Source of the DNA: Bursaphelenchus xylophilus
Taxonomy: Eukaryota > Nematoda > Chromadorea > Rhabditida > Aphelenchoididae
Direction of reading: 5' to 3'
Length of the DNA: 64,000 nt
NCBI GenBank assembly: GCA_904066235.2
Contig: CAJFCV020000006.1
Location: 11,904,001 to 11,968,000, forward strand
A program made the position numbers and the translations under genes. Under the pieces are notes generated by a model. It searched no databases and was not told the DNA's origin. It was given only the letters and a program-made list of their open reading frames with translations. How positions within the stretch are numbered: the first letter of the stretch is position 1; each line of letters starts with the position of its first letter. This document shows, in pieces, positions 1 to 10,500 of this stretch.

Positions 1-165
1 TACAATGAAATCATTTCTTCAAATTTTCAAAATCAGAGTTGACATCTTATACGATGGAAAAGCATAGTGACGTGTCGGATTGCAAAAACAAAGAAATCAC
101 CGGAAAACTTGGATAATTTGAATAAATCCATAAAAAAAATTTCAATAAAAAACTAAACATAATAT

Positions 166-211
166 AAATTTGAATAAATTGCTTCTTTCCACGTAGACCT
201 GGGGTATAAAA
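166..211 (+). promoter_or_regulatory. Promoter of RPA-like gene A (shared upstream box plus TATA)
   Basis: AAATTTGAATAAATT at 166-180 is followed by TATAAAA at 205-211, 69 nt before the ATG at 274. The same box and TATA order recurs before the second RPA-like gene (7734-7774), which argues that the two promoters are related. TATA function is inferred from sequence and spacing only. Confidence 0.5.
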
Positions 212-273
212 GTTGCCAAAACCCCACAAATCCTCATTCGGTTCCCTTCGTTTGAGCGCATCTGATCCCGAGC

Positions 274-1167
274 ATGGTTTCCTTGGACGGCACGTCTTCA
301 CAGGATCTGGAACAGTATGAGTATGATGACTGTACTGTGTAAGTTTCTGATAGTATACCAGAGCGAAGTTGAAGTTGTACTCTGTATTCGCGTGTAGCAG
401 TTAGATTAGGATAGAAAGTTAATTGTAATTGTATCAGAATTTACAGTAGGTGGTGTACTGTATTCTACCATTTTTCAGTTCCGTCAAATTGCTGTGCACT
501 CAAGTTGGCGGGGTGAGAAGAGTGAAGGATGGAATCCCCATCTCAAACTGCCGATTCCAAACTGGGGACGGAAAATCCTTACAGATATGCGGATGGCGCT
601 CTTTGGCTGAAACGGTGGCGGGAACGTTCAAACCAGATCATTTTTATAAGGTGAGGAAGTACATTTTTTTAATTTTTATGATTTAGATCGGCCCAGTGAC
701 CAAATCTTCTTCCAAACGCTATGGGGATCTAACACTGGGATTCGAGTTAACGGTCCACGAGGCCACCCAAATCCAGGACCTTGGGACTTTGATTGATGAC
801 GAAGCCGGTACTTTTGTGCCGTTAGCAGAAAGCTATCAAGTCGAAGGCAAAGTTGGTAAGCATTTTAAATATTATCGATTAACAACGACCTATTACAGTC
901 ACCCGGGGATTCATCCAAAGCCTGCCGTTCAATTTCAAAGGAACGCTCAACTTCTCCATAGTCTTTGGTCTGCATCGCGTACCAGTCAAGTGCCCTATGA
1001 TCGAGTTTGACTCCCCACTGGAAAGAGGTGATATGGTGGAGATATCAGGGCGATATAATGGACGAAACTTTATGGCGGACACAGTCACTCCACTTGCAGA
1101 AGAACCGTTGGCTGATGGAGATCCCCAATTGGAGTCAGTGCGCCCACCACCAAGGCGCACGGCATAA
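274..1167 (+). CDS. RPA-like OB-fold protein A, 224 aa, four exons
   Basis: Exons 274-338, 479-650, 687-855 and 899-1167 join in frame (675 nt) with clean GT/AG ends and small introns. The product reads as two OB-like folds. The first, about residues 22-115, has the order GGVRRVKDG, GWRSLAETV, FKPDHFYKIG and DLTLGFELTV, which resembles DNA-binding domain A of RPA70. The second, about residues 125-195, contains GFIQSLPFNF and MVEISGRYNGRNF. RPA70-type proteins bind single-stranded DNA. It is paralogous in layout to the gene at 7812-8652 (same WR-LA, FK, Y-I, Y-DL-GYE/F order). It lies upstream of a Helitron Rep-helicase, and plant Helitrons are known to carry RPA-like genes, so it may be Helitron cargo; alternatively it is a host gene family next to an insertion. 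The family call rests on pattern only. Confidence 0.6.
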
Positions 1168-2019
1168 CTGCCAGTTTTCTTTTATCTAGGTAGAATAGGT
1201 TTTTTAGTAATTTAATATATTACTTTTTATATATATGAAATATATGTTCTATCTATTGTATGTAAACGATGATAATTTTGTATTTGTATATCAAGTATAG
1301 TAAATTCATTAATATGAGATCGCCAAAGTATTATCATCAACATCTAAAATAGTACTATTAAATAGTAATATTTTTAACTTTTGCTAAAAATACTCCGTTT
1401 AGTTTAAACCTTACAGTTTTTAGAATCCAAAAAAAAAAATTCTTTTATCGGCGGAGACTTCCGTAACTAAACTAAATAAAACTTTGTAACATAAACTTTA
1501 TGAAATGATTGAAGTATTCTCCCCGACATCAAACTTATGCAACTTAGGATAATATAATAGTCTCTTCATCTTCACAAACTGTTTAGTTATAGGCATTCAA
1601 TGGAATACATGTAGATAAAAAAGCCTAACATTTAGCAAAACGAGATAACAATCGTAGAATAAACCCATGATCAAGCAGTGAATATGATTTCAAGCCCACT
1701 TTAGCTATCCACTTCACTTTCAAATTCTTTTATAAGCAAATTTGTCGTTTTCCATACGCACCGCCGTCGGCGATAAAAATTAGTATAGGGTTATGAAAAA
1801 AATGCTGAATAAATTGGCTGGGTCAGCCCGAAATGTGCATGGAATAAGCATGAAACACACCTAGGCACAAACGGAGACATTCCAACTATTCGTTATTCGG
1901 CTATTATTTTCATGGAATATTTATGAAAATAAATCAAAATAAGCACAAAATAGGCACAACGATTGATGACATCGCAGTCCTTCTTAGTAAATAAGGAGTT
2001 AACACTATGACATTGCTTT
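1168..2019. other. AT-rich spacer without a recognised gene
   Basis: No credible exon or long open frame on either strand. The stretch is AT-rich. I see no repeat shared with the rest of the window before the composite-repeat copy that begins near 2020. Confidence 0.6.
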
Positions 2020-2460
2020 TCGTTGAGCGTCTCAATGTAAAATCAGCGGCAGTTTTTACTGATGGGAGGGTGCCGAAGGCGCCCGAACCTCAAACTGCGT
2101 CTAAAATTTTCAAAAAAATCTGAATAAAGGTTTGCTGAATCTGCCAGAATGGAGGGGGCCCGAAGGGACCCCCGACATTCTGGTCCCCCTGATAAATGCA
2201 GAAGAATGTCGCATTTTCTGTCCGTCTGTCTGTCTGTCCGCTCAAAATGAAGCCGATCAGATTCATTTTGAAAAATTTGAGAAAAAATGTCGGTCGATTT
2301 TGAAAAATTGGTGAGAAAATGAAAAATTCTGGGAAATTCAAAATCATTTCAACGTCGGTTGATTTTGGAAAATTGTATGAAATATCAATTTGGCTACATT
2401 CGGAAGCAGCGACCGGTCGATTTCGGCTTTACAATCTCACCCCTGTCTAGCGAATACCCT
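2020..2460 (+). repeat. Outlying copy of the composite GC-hairpin repeat
   Basis: The block runs from a GAGCGTCTCAATGTAAAATC-like start through GGGTGCCGAAGGCGCCCGA to the hairpin GGGGGCCCGAAGGGACCCCC at 2154-2173 and a CTGTCTGTCTGTCC tract. The same order is found at 11540-11800 within the large array. This copy is isolated and lies directly upstream of the Helitron gene. Confidence 0.85.
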
Positions 2461-2477
2461 CAAGAAAAAAGGTAAAA

Positions 2478-2660
2478 GGAATTAAGAGAGAAAAGGAATA
2501 AAGGCATACAGGAATAAAGGCATTACGGAAACAGGAATAAAGGCATTAAGGAAAAAGGAATAAAGGCGAAAAGATAACATCAAGGAATATAAGGAAACGT
2601 TGATAAGGAAACGGTGATAAGGAAATAAGGACAAATAAGGAAAGGACAAAGGTGAAAACA
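2478..2660 (+). repeat. Purine-rich GGAATAAAGG tandem repeat
   Basis: GGAATAAAGGCATTA and GGAAACGGTGATAA variants follow each other, giving an almost pyrimidine-free strand. It ends just before TATAAAG at 2661, which lies 79 nt before the Rep-helicase start and may be its TATA box. Confidence 0.75.
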
Positions 2661-2739
2661 TATAAAGGATACAATTTTTCTCACAGATATACATAAACTT
2701 TTTCTTCGTTCTTGATTTTTATGGTACATTGTATTCACG

Positions 2740-5700
2740 ATGCTTCGTAAACGAGTTGGAAGAAGCGAATCCGAAGAGAAATTCATTCAAGAAGCAAGGA
2801 AGAAGCGCAAACTCGAATTACAGAGAATTAGACGCGCGTCACTAAGAGAGACTGGCGAACCAGGGCCCTCATCGATGGCTAATCATCAAGATTCTCAAGC
2901 GGAAAATAAAAAAACTAATAAAGATAAAGAAAGAAAATCACTTATTAGACAAAATGAGACAGTAGAACAGCGTGAAGAGCGCCTACGAAAGGACAGAGAA
3001 AGGAAAGCAAGAAAAAGAGCTCAAGAATCTGAATCTCAAGCTGCAGAACGCCGTGCAAACGACCGCCGTGAGCATGCTGAGAGTAGAGTCAGAGAAACAT
3101 CTCAAGAACGCAGAGAACGGCAAACAAATGACAGGATTTTACACGTCGAACTACGACAATCCGAACTGTTGAGTGAAAGGGCATTGAGGCTTCAAAGGGA
3201 AAAAGAACTAAAATCTGTTAAAAGGGAGAACGAAACGGTTGAAGAGTACGAGCGAAGATTAGAGAACGATCGCAATAGGCATCAAGAAACTTTTGAAAAT
3301 GAAAGCATTCAGGATTATCAAAATAGGCTTGAAAATGCTAGGGTATCCCGCCAAAGAGCCAGCACAAACCTGACAGAACCTGAGAGGCAAGAAAGACTTT
3401 TGATTCGTAATGAAAAAAGACGCGAAAATCGCCGCTTAGAAACTTCTGAACAACGACAAGCTCGCCTTAACGCTACTCAAGCTCGCAAAGAAAGAAAAAA
3501 TCTTGAGAATCCAGAATATTCAACGGATCTTGATAGTATTTCGACGCATTACGTAGGGAATTTAAATGTAAAATGTAATAAGTGTAAGGGAAAACATTTT
3601 GAAGTTGAGACTCATGATAAAAATTTCTTTTTTACCTCATGTTGCGAGAAAGGAAAAGTAGATATCCCAGCGCAATATCAATTTCCCGACGAATTAAAAT
3701 CGTTGTTTAAAAATGAACACCTTCGGTCAAATGATTTCAAAAATAATATAAGAGGCTATATGAAAGCAATGTCTTTTGGAAGCATAATAACGAGAGAAAT
3801 CCGATTTAACGGCGGGGGGCCTTACACATATCGGCAACACGGCGATTTCTTGAAGAAATTTAACGCAGCCGCTCATCCAGATCCAGATAAAAATGCGACT
3901 TATGGCCAATTGTTTATGATTGAGGCTGATAAAGCAAATGGCATTCGGACTAAAATTATGGATCATTTAGACGCATCTCTTATCGCTGTCTTAGACAAAA
4001 TTATTCGTGATAAAAACCCTTTCGCCAAATCGTATATGATGCTTAAAGAAGAGGAAGAAAAGGCCAGATTGCAAGTAGTACAAAATAATGTACCTATGCC
4101 CGAGTTCAAATTGCTATTTTGTTTAAAAGATAATTTAGATAAAAGGCGATTTAATCCTCCAAGAGTGAACGAAGTTGCCGTTCTTTTCGAACAGGGCGTA
4201 GACGGAGAAGTCCCCAGATACGAAGTTTGTGTTAATGAATACGGTAAAAAATTAATTACACTAAAACAAACCCATCAAAGTGCTGAACCTTTACTCTTTA
4301 CATTATTTTATCCTACCGGACAGTTGGGCTGGCATCCTAATTATCAATGCAATAATCAGAAAATTACATGTGCAGAGTACGTAAAATATAAGTTATATGA
4401 CAGAGACGAGTCTGATTCGCCATTTTGTCCTATTTTGTACGGTGGGAAGAGCTTCCAGGAGTGGATCGTAACACAATACATTAATATTGACAGGGACCGA
4501 TTAGATTATATTAAGAACAACGTCAGCGAACACCTTGCCGAAAACTACGACTATCTTGAAGAATATTTAAACCAAAAATCTGCCGAAACCGGGCTCGAAA
4601 TAGGTAGAAAATTTGTGCTTCCGTCCAGTTATATGGGATCTCCGCGATATATGTCTAATGCGTACGACGACGCTCTGACTCTCACGAAAACTTATGGAAA
4701 ACCCGACCTCTTTATTACTATGACATGCAATCCAAACTGGCGAGAAATCAAAGAAAACCTTAAGACAGGTCAAACAGCGTCAGACAGGCCAGATTTAGTC
4801 GCAAGAGTCTTTCGACTTAAGTACAAATCAATGATAGAATACACAGTAAAAAGCGAAATATATGGGAAAGTTAAAGCGTATACCGGATCTATCGAATTTC
4901 AAAAAAGAGGTTTACCTCATTTACATCTCCTGATAATACTTGATAAAAGAACGAAGTTAGACTCTAAAGAAACCATTGATAAAGTAATCCGAGCTGAAAT
5001 ACCCGACAAAGACACTGAAACACAGTTATATAACATTATAGTCCAGAACAACATGCATCAATGCAAAAAGTTGAATCAAAATGGTGCGGTTTCCAAGAAA
5101 TTCCCTTGCATCGAAAATTCTGACAACTGTAGTAAAAAATTTCCAAAGCCTTTTCTGGAGGAAACTCGTGTAAAAACCGGCGGATATGCTAATTACAGGA
5201 GACGCAACAATAATATAACGCACACCACGGCTGATGGACAAATCCTAGACAATAGACATGTTGTTTCTTATACACCACAGCTCTCGCTAAAATTCAACTG
5301 CCATATTAATGTGGAACATGTTGCTGATATCGAAGTTGTAAAGTATCTACACAAATACGTTTTTAAGGGCGTAGATCAAGCTCTGATTGAGAAAGTCTCA
5401 CGAGACGGTTCAGATAATCAATTAATTTACGATGAAATAGAAAAATACGTAGAATGCCGATATTTGAGCGCCCCAGAAGCGGCTTGGAGAACACTTGGCT
5501 ATGAAATAATTGTGAAAAGTCATACTGTAGAACGCCTTGAGATACACGAGGAAGGAAAACAGTTCGTTTTTTTTAAAAAAAATGACAGCAAAGAACGCGT
5601 TGAAATGCTGAAACGAAATAAAAAGTCAAAGCTGATGGCGTTTTTCGAGCTAAATCAAACCGAAAGTACCGATCTTCTATACACCGAAGTGTCCAAACAT

Positions 5701-7641
5701 TACACTTGGGACCGCAAAACTATGAAGTGGAATAAACGGCTATCTCATTTCAAAACGGTAGGAAGAATATACAACATTAGCCCAAAAAACTCTGAAGTAT
5801 TCCATCTTAGATTGCTTTTGATTAGAATAAGAGGGCCAAAATCATTCGAAGACTTGAGAACAGTCGATGGAGTTGTACACCCCACATATAAGAGTTCGTG
5901 TTTAGCTAGAGGGTATATCAAGGATGACGAGGATTACATTAATGCAATGGCGGAAGCTTCATTTTTCAAGATGCCAAAGCAATTACGATTCATGTTTTCC
6001 ATGCTACTTTTGCACTGTGCTCCAGCAATGCCGAACGATTTGTACTTGAAATTCAGAAAAGAGTTGTCGGAAGATTGCGTAAGAAAATTCGGAGAATCCC
6101 AAGGTTATGAAGTCGCATATTCTCTCATTGAAAAAATTCTAAACAGAAATGGAAGCAGTTTTTCTAATTTCCAAATGAATAATGCCATCGAAATTACTGA
6201 AGAACAAATTTTGAGTTTGGAATCCGAGGTCGAACTTGACAATAAGAACGCGGAATTTAAGGAAAGGGGGGACGAAATGTTAAAGCAGTGTAATTGTGAT
6301 CAAAAGTCAGCAATCCAAAGCATAATAAAGTTAGTGATTGATGAAAAAGACATCCCTAAATGTGTGTTTCTCGATGGACCCGGTGGGACAGGAAAAACTT
6401 TTGTGTATAAAACTGTGTACAATATCATTAAAGGGCAGGGTAAAGGTGTTGTATGCATGGCGTTTACCGGAATAGCCGCAACATTGCTTCCAGAAGGTAG
6501 TACAGTGCATACAACGTTCAAATTCGGGTTAGAAATCAATAATGAAACAATATCCAGAATTAGAAAAGACTCAAAAGCTGGAGCAGATATCGTTAATACG
6601 ACGGCATTCATCATTGACGAAGCCTCCATGATAAGTAAGCACATGTTAGAAGCAATTGATAGGTCGTTACAAGAACTAACTGGGAAAAGAATCCCTTTCG
6701 GTGGAAAAATTATGCTTCTTGGTGGTGATTTTCGTCAAATTCTACCCATTAAAGAAAACGCGACGCCACAGCAAACCGTCCAGATAACCATTAAAGGGAG
6801 TCATTTATGGCGTCACTTTCACACATTCAAGTTATCAAGAAACATGCGAGCAGGAGAGAAAAACTTGGAGTTTGCGAACCATATTCTGCAAATTGGGGAG
6901 GGTAAACTCAACGATGAAAAAGACCAGATTAAACTACCAATTGACTCCTTAACAAAACTGGACCTTATCAACGAAGTTTTTGGTAACAAAATAGATGATT
7001 CCAATAAACAAATTCTTGCTAACCGAAGTATTCTGGCTCCGTTAAATGTTGAGGTAGATGACTTAAACGCTCAGGCTTTAAGTATTGTCAGGGGAGAGGA
7101 ATGCGTGTATTACAGTCGTGATGAGATCAAAGAAGAGAGCAACGAAAAATACAGATATATGATAGAGGTGCTGAATTCATTAGGAGAAGCAAATTTTCCC
7201 AAATCCGAATTAAAACTTAAAAAGAACGCAGTTGTAATGATCTTACGTAATTTGGACTTAAAGGAGGGGCTATGTAACGGTACAAGGCTCCGCGTACTTG
7301 AAATGAAGCCGAATGTGATTAAATGTGAATGTCTAATGGGAGAAAAACAAGGCAAAATCATGTTTCTACCAAGAATAACGCTGGAAAGTTCGAAAAATCT
7401 GATAATCCCGTTCTATCGTAACCAATTCCCAATAAGGTTAGCCTTTGCGATGACAATAAATAAGTCACAAGGTCAAACCTTCGAAAAAATAGGTCTAAAA
7501 CTAAACAAGCGGCAAGTGTTTTCACACGGACAACTCTATGTCGCAATATCAAGAGTGCAAAATTGGGAGTCGATCAAGATCCAAATAGAAGATGACAAAT
7601 CGGATAGCGTCACAAATATTGTTTATAAAAACGTTCTGTAA
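2740..7641 (+). CDS. Helitron replication initiator-helicase (Rep-Hel), 1633 aa
   Basis: A single uninterrupted frame encodes the rolling-circle transposase of a Helitron. Residues 1-260 are highly charged and likely coiled coil. A C279-x2-C282 ... C301-C302 cluster looks like a zinc-binding module. The HUH nuclease has the histidine pair H727-L-H729 (RGLPHLHLLI) and the two catalytic tyrosines Y869 and Y873 in YLHKYVFKG, the Y2 arrangement expected of Helitrons. A PIF1-type SF1B helicase follows: Walker A GPGGTGKT at 1213-1220, Walker B IIDEASM around 1291-1297, NKSQGQT at 1574-1580 and LYVAISRV at 1599-1606. All key residues are present and there are no stops or frameshifts, so the copy could be recent or still active. 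The start is the first ATG, 79 nt after TATAAAG. Helitron termini (5' TC, 3' hairpin and CTRR) were not resolved. Confidence 0.96.
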   Translation: MLRKRVGRSESEEKFIQEARKKRKLELQRIRRASLRETGEPGPSSMANHQDSQAENKKTNKDKERKSLIRQNETVEQREERLRKDRERKARKRAQESESQAAERRANDRREHAESRVRETSQERRERQTNDRILHVELRQSELLSERALRLQREKELKSVKRENETVEEYERRLENDRNRHQETFENESIQDYQNRLENARVSRQRASTNLTEPERQERLLIRNEKRRENRRLETSEQRQARLNATQARKERKNLENPEYSTDLDSISTHYVGNLNVKCNKCKGKHFEVETHDKNFFFTSCCEKGKVDIPAQYQFPDELKSLFKNEHLRSNDFKNNIRGYMKAMSFGSIITREIRFNGGGPYTYRQHGDFLKKFNAAAHPDPDKNATYGQLFMIEADKANGIRTKIMDHLDASLIAVLDKIIRDKNPFAKSYMMLKEEEEKARLQVVQNNVPMPEFKLLFCLKDNLDKRRFNPPRVNEVAVLFEQGVDGEVPRYEVCVNEYGKKLITLKQTHQSAEPLLFTLFYPTGQLGWHPNYQCNNQKITCAEYVKYKLYDRDESDSPFCPILYGGKSFQEWIVTQYINIDRDRLDYIKNNVSEHLAENYDYLEEYLNQKSAETGLEIGRKFVLPSSYMGSPRYMSNAYDDALTLTKTYGKPDLFITMTCNPNWREIKENLKTGQTASDRPDLVARVFRLKYKSMIEYTVKSEIYGKVKAYTGSIEFQKRGLPHLHLLIILDKRTKLDSKETIDKVIRAEIPDKDTETQLYNIIVQNNMHQCKKLNQNGAVSKKFPCIENSDNCSKKFPKPFLEETRVKTGGYANYRRRNNNITHTTADGQILDNRHVVSYTPQLSLKFNCHINVEHVADIEVVKYLHKYVFKGVDQALIEKVSRDGSDNQLIYDEIEKYVECRYLSAPEAAWRTLGYEIIVKSHTVERLEIHEEGKQFVFFKKNDSKERVEMLKRNKKSKLMAFFELNQTESTDLLYTEVSKHYTWDRKTMKWNKRLSHFKTVGRIYNISPKNSEVFHLRLLLIRIRGPKSFEDLRTVDGVVHPTYKSSCLARGYIKDDEDYINAMAEASFFKMPKQLRFMFSMLLLHCAPAMPNDLYLKFRKELSEDCVRKFGESQGYEVAYSLIEKILNRNGSSFSNFQMNNAIEITEEQILSLESEVELDNKNAEFKERGDEMLKQCNCDQKSAIQSIIKLVIDEKDIPKCVFLDGPGGTGKTFVYKTVYNIIKGQGKGVVCMAFTGIAATLLPEGSTVHTTFKFGLEINNETISRIRKDSKAGADIVNTTAFIIDEASMISKHMLEAIDRSLQELTGKRIPFGGKIMLLGGDFRQILPIKENATPQQTVQITIKGSHLWRHFHTFKLSRNMRAGEKNLEFANHILQIGEGKLNDEKDQIKLPIDSLTKLDLINEVFGNKIDDSNKQILANRSILAPLNVEVDDLNAQALSIVRGEECVYYSRDEIKEESNEKYRYMIEVLNSLGEANFPKSELKLKKNAVVMILRNLDLKEGLCNGTRLRVLEMKPNVIKCECLMGEKQGKIMFLPRITLESSKNLIIPFYRNQFPIRLAFAMTINKSQGQTFEKIGLKLNKRQVFSHGQLYVAISRVQNWESIKIQIEDDKSDSVTNIVYKNVL

Positions 7642-7733
7642 CTTGGAAGACGGAATATTATTTTCATAAGAAGCTGTAACTATTTTTTAATTGACCCACC
7701 GCTCATTTTTTTTTATTTTATGTGTATTTTTAT

Positions 7734-7774
7734 GAATTTGAATAAATTAGAATGTCTTGGAAATTTGTATAAAA
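7734..7774 (+). promoter_or_regulatory. Promoter of RPA-like gene B
   Basis: GAATTTGAATAAATT at 7734-7748 is followed after 19 nt by TATAAAA at 7768-7774, 44 nt before the ATG at 7812. It matches the box and TATA of the gene at 274. It also lies only about 90 nt after the stop of the Rep-helicase, so this gene seems to have its own promoter. Confidence 0.5.
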
Positions 7775-7811
7775 GAAACGAAAAGTTCCGAAAAAAACCA
7801 TTGATGTGAGA

Positions 7812-8652
7812 ATGTCTTCCCCGACCCACGAGCTCGACCAAATTCCTCTGCCGCCACCCGTTGCGGAGCCCTTGCCAGTGGTTCCAGTCAATCCACCGTC
7901 CTATCAAATCAGCTCCGACGAGTATCTCAACGCACTTGAGTTTGGTGATAAAACCTGCAGCCTCATCGTCGCCATCGTGTCAGTCACGGGAGTTAAACGG
8001 ATCAACTCTTCGAAGGGCATGTTCGAGGTTGGAAGTGCTAAATTCAAATCCCTGGAAGGAACTTTTTATCAGGTAAGCAAGCGGTCGTATATAATAACAA
8101 AAATTTTGTTTGTTTTAGCTGGCGAGTTGGCGCCAGCATGCCAACCTCGCACCGACTCTATTCAAGGCCGGTTTTATATACCAGATCGACTTTGTGGAGA
8201 AGAAGTCCTGCGGGGTTTACAGTGATTTGAGGCAAGGATATGAATTTAACGTTTACCCATCTTCTGTCGTCTGCAAGATCGATGAAATCCCGGAGATTCA
8301 GCCAGACATTATCCCCGCTACCATTGAGAACCTCGACTCTGGCCAAACTTACTGTAAGTCAATATATCCAATGCAATCATTTTTTATAGCGTTTGAGGCC
8401 TTTGTTGCCCTTCCCCCGATTTTGATGAACAACCTCTATATTGGGGCGGTTGTGGACGGAGAACATAAGATCAGGATCCAGCTAACCAACATCTCTACTC
8501 CGATTACCAAGTACTCCCGCTATAGATGGATCGGTACTTATTTTCGGGGCACCTTTGACTGCACAGATTACGCTGAAGTTCCCGGACGACTCAACCCAAA
8601 TGACAAAAGACTTCTCAACACTCGCTCACCCAGCAAGCATGCCCACGGTTAG
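7812..8652 (+). CDS. RPA-like OB-fold protein B, 252 aa, three exons
   Basis: Exons 7812-8072, 8119-8353 and 8390-8652 join in frame (759 nt). A Pro-rich N-terminus (LPPPVAEPLPVVPVNPP) precedes two OB-like folds: about residues 47-120 (TGVKRINSSKG, LASWRQHANL, FKAGFIYQID, DLRQGYEFNV) and about 165-235 (FVALPPILMN, YRWIGTYFRGTFD). The order of these blocks parallels the gene at 274-1167, so the two are probably diverged duplicates. RPA-like proteins coat single-stranded DNA, which would suit a rolling-circle element. Same strand and immediate downstream position relative to the Rep-helicase support a link. The introns are not at the same places as in gene A. The family assignment is by pattern only. 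Confidence 0.6.
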
Positions 8653-8883
8653 AAACAAGGAGACGCGCCATTATTTTTATTACAATAGGATATTTATACA
8701 AGTAAAGTAGAATAAAACTATATGAATTGGTTGTTTTTTTTAAAAGGATTACTAGGTAGTGGTTAAGGCGAGGAAGGGACACAAACAAGCATCGACAAAG
8801 ACATGTTTACGCTCCCGCCCATAATTGGTTGTTAGCATATGCATGCCAAAGCCGAAGCTTTGCTGAATGAATGTCCTTCCGTC

Positions 8884-10086
8884 GGATTTAACCCTTATAT
8901 GCCTAAATGGCCAACTTACCCGGTTAAAACTTCCGGGCAAGTTGCCCATTTGCAGGTATCAACATTTAAAACGACGCAATTTTCACTTAAAAAAAGCAAA
9001 GCACCTTACCTCTGATGCAAGTTGTGTTCCATCGAATAGCACTTGAAGGAGTCGTGACCGGGATGGGCGTATCCAGGAATAATGCAGGCAGGAAAACAAT
9101 CGATAAACCACGAGAGAATATTCTTTGTTGTAGTCAAACTGTAGACCGATGCTGAAAACAGAAAACTTAGTAAGGTATCTATTACTACGTAATGCTGACC
9201 CAACCTAACCAATCCGTCAGCGCGGGCAGATTCAGTAAGTATCTATTGATACCTAATTCCTAAATGTGGGCAACTTGCCCACTCAAAAATGTCCGGACAA
9301 ATTCCCCATTGTTAGATAGTTTTAAAAAGAAGTCATATTAGTTAAAGAATAAAATATTTAGAAAATTTTTTGAACTTTTATTATAAAGTTTTTTCGATAT
9401 AATTTAATTTATAAAATTGATACCTAAATATGGGCAACTTGCCCACTCAAAAAAGTCCGGACAAATTGCCCATAGTTAGATAGTTTTGCAAAGAAGCCAT
9501 ATTTAGTTAATGACAAAAATATTTTAAAGTTTTATTATAAAGTTCTTTTTGTACAATTTAATTCATAAAAAACTTTTATAATTAAAAAAAAATATTTTTT
9601 TAAAATTATTTAAATAATTTATAAATATTTTTTGTAATTATGACAAATTTTTGAAGAATTTTTTAAAATTTTTAACTAATTTAACTTATATCTAATTTTA
9701 TTTATGAAAACATTTTAAACTAATACCTAATATTATAGATTATAATATTATGCCAATTTGCCCAATATTGTCGGGCAATATTGGCCAGCTGAGATCCTGA
9801 CCTTATTTTTGGTAAATTAATATAAAAATTATGTTTAAACTCACCACAAGTATATACAGAGAGGGCGCTGAGATCCTGAAGCATGTCATCGATCTTGCCG
9901 GTGATGCGTTCAATGTCGTCTTTGATGTAATCGGTGATCCGACGGTCAATGACGGCTTTCTAGAAAAAAACGTAAAATTTGATGTAAAAGTTGGTCGGAA
10001 AGTTAGTAAGTATCTATTGATACCTAATACCTAAATATGGGCAACTTGCCCACTCAAAAATGTCCGGACAAATTGCCCATTTTTAG
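8884..10086 (+). repeat. Short satellite of stacked palindromes (GTATC..GATAC, GGGCAACTTGCCC, TGTCCGGACA)
   Basis: A unit of about 80 nt contains GTATCTATTGATAC, then GGGCAACTTGCCC, then TGTCCGGACA and a second half GCCCAT that can pair back. Copies are at about 9234-9316, 9417-9482 and 10004-10086 on the plus strand, with an inverted partial at about 8895-8965. Between copies the DNA is AT-rich and holds the candidate minus-strand exons listed separately. Confidence 0.8.
9006..9959 (-). CDS. Candidate two-exon gene fragment, unknown function
   Basis: On the minus strand, TTTTTTTCTAG precedes an exon at 9959-9845 (KAVIDRRITDYIKDDIERIT...) that ends at a GTGAGTTT donor. A second exon starts after CTGTTTTCAG at 9151 and, joined in phase, reads through NILSWFIDCFPACIIPGYAH to a stop at 9008-9006. 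A GTAAG donor at 9009 leaves open a further exon near 8870 in another phase. No start codon or family is recognised. The plus strand also has an open frame at 9831-10034, so this is only a candidate, perhaps a gene relic among repeats. Confidence 0.25.
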
Positions 10087-10369
10087 GTATTGTTTGTTTT
10101 TTTCGCACCGGGGCTCAAAAGAAACATAAAGAAATTAATAATAAGTTTGATAAAAGAGCGAATTGACGACCCAAGGAGAAAGACTTGGGTCGTCCTGCAG
10201 TGCGCCACCACAATTTACATTATCTTATAGATATTCGCCGAATTCACGATCCTTTTTGGGGTGAAATAATTTTTAACGAAGTAAAATATAAAAATATTCT
10301 TGCCATATTACCTTTGTCATAAAAACATATCGAAAAATTAACATAATACTTACCGAATTTGCAATTATT

Positions 10370-10500
10370 TCTGTCCAATTTCCCTCCGAAAAATCTGTCG
10401 AGTTTCAGTCTGTCCAATTTCACTCCGTCGAATTTCCGCGCTCTGTCCAAATTATTTCTGTCGAATTTCACTCTGTCCAATTTCCACGAAGCCCTCCAAT
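10370..10500 (-). repeat. Minisatellite of TCTGTCCAATTTC-type units
   Basis: Imperfect units of about 12-18 nt (TCTGTCCAATTTC, CTCCGTCGAATTTC) follow each other. On the minus strand they read as repeated KLDR/KFDR. No credible gene start or splice context makes this coding. Similar GTTTGTTTTCGC(A/G)CCGGG motifs flank the surrounding 10.09-10.59 kb segment in direct orientation. Confidence 0.7.

Larger units (their letters stand above)
274..8652 (+). mobile_element. Putative autonomous Helitron with flanking RPA-like genes (ends unresolved)
   Basis: The Rep-Hel gene at 2740-7641 is certain. Inclusion of both RPA-like genes is inference from their position, common orientation, shared promoter box and the known association of RPA-like genes with some Helitrons. 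I could not place a convincing 5' TC end or a 3' hairpin followed by CTRR, so the true element may be shorter or longer than stated. Confidence 0.4.
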
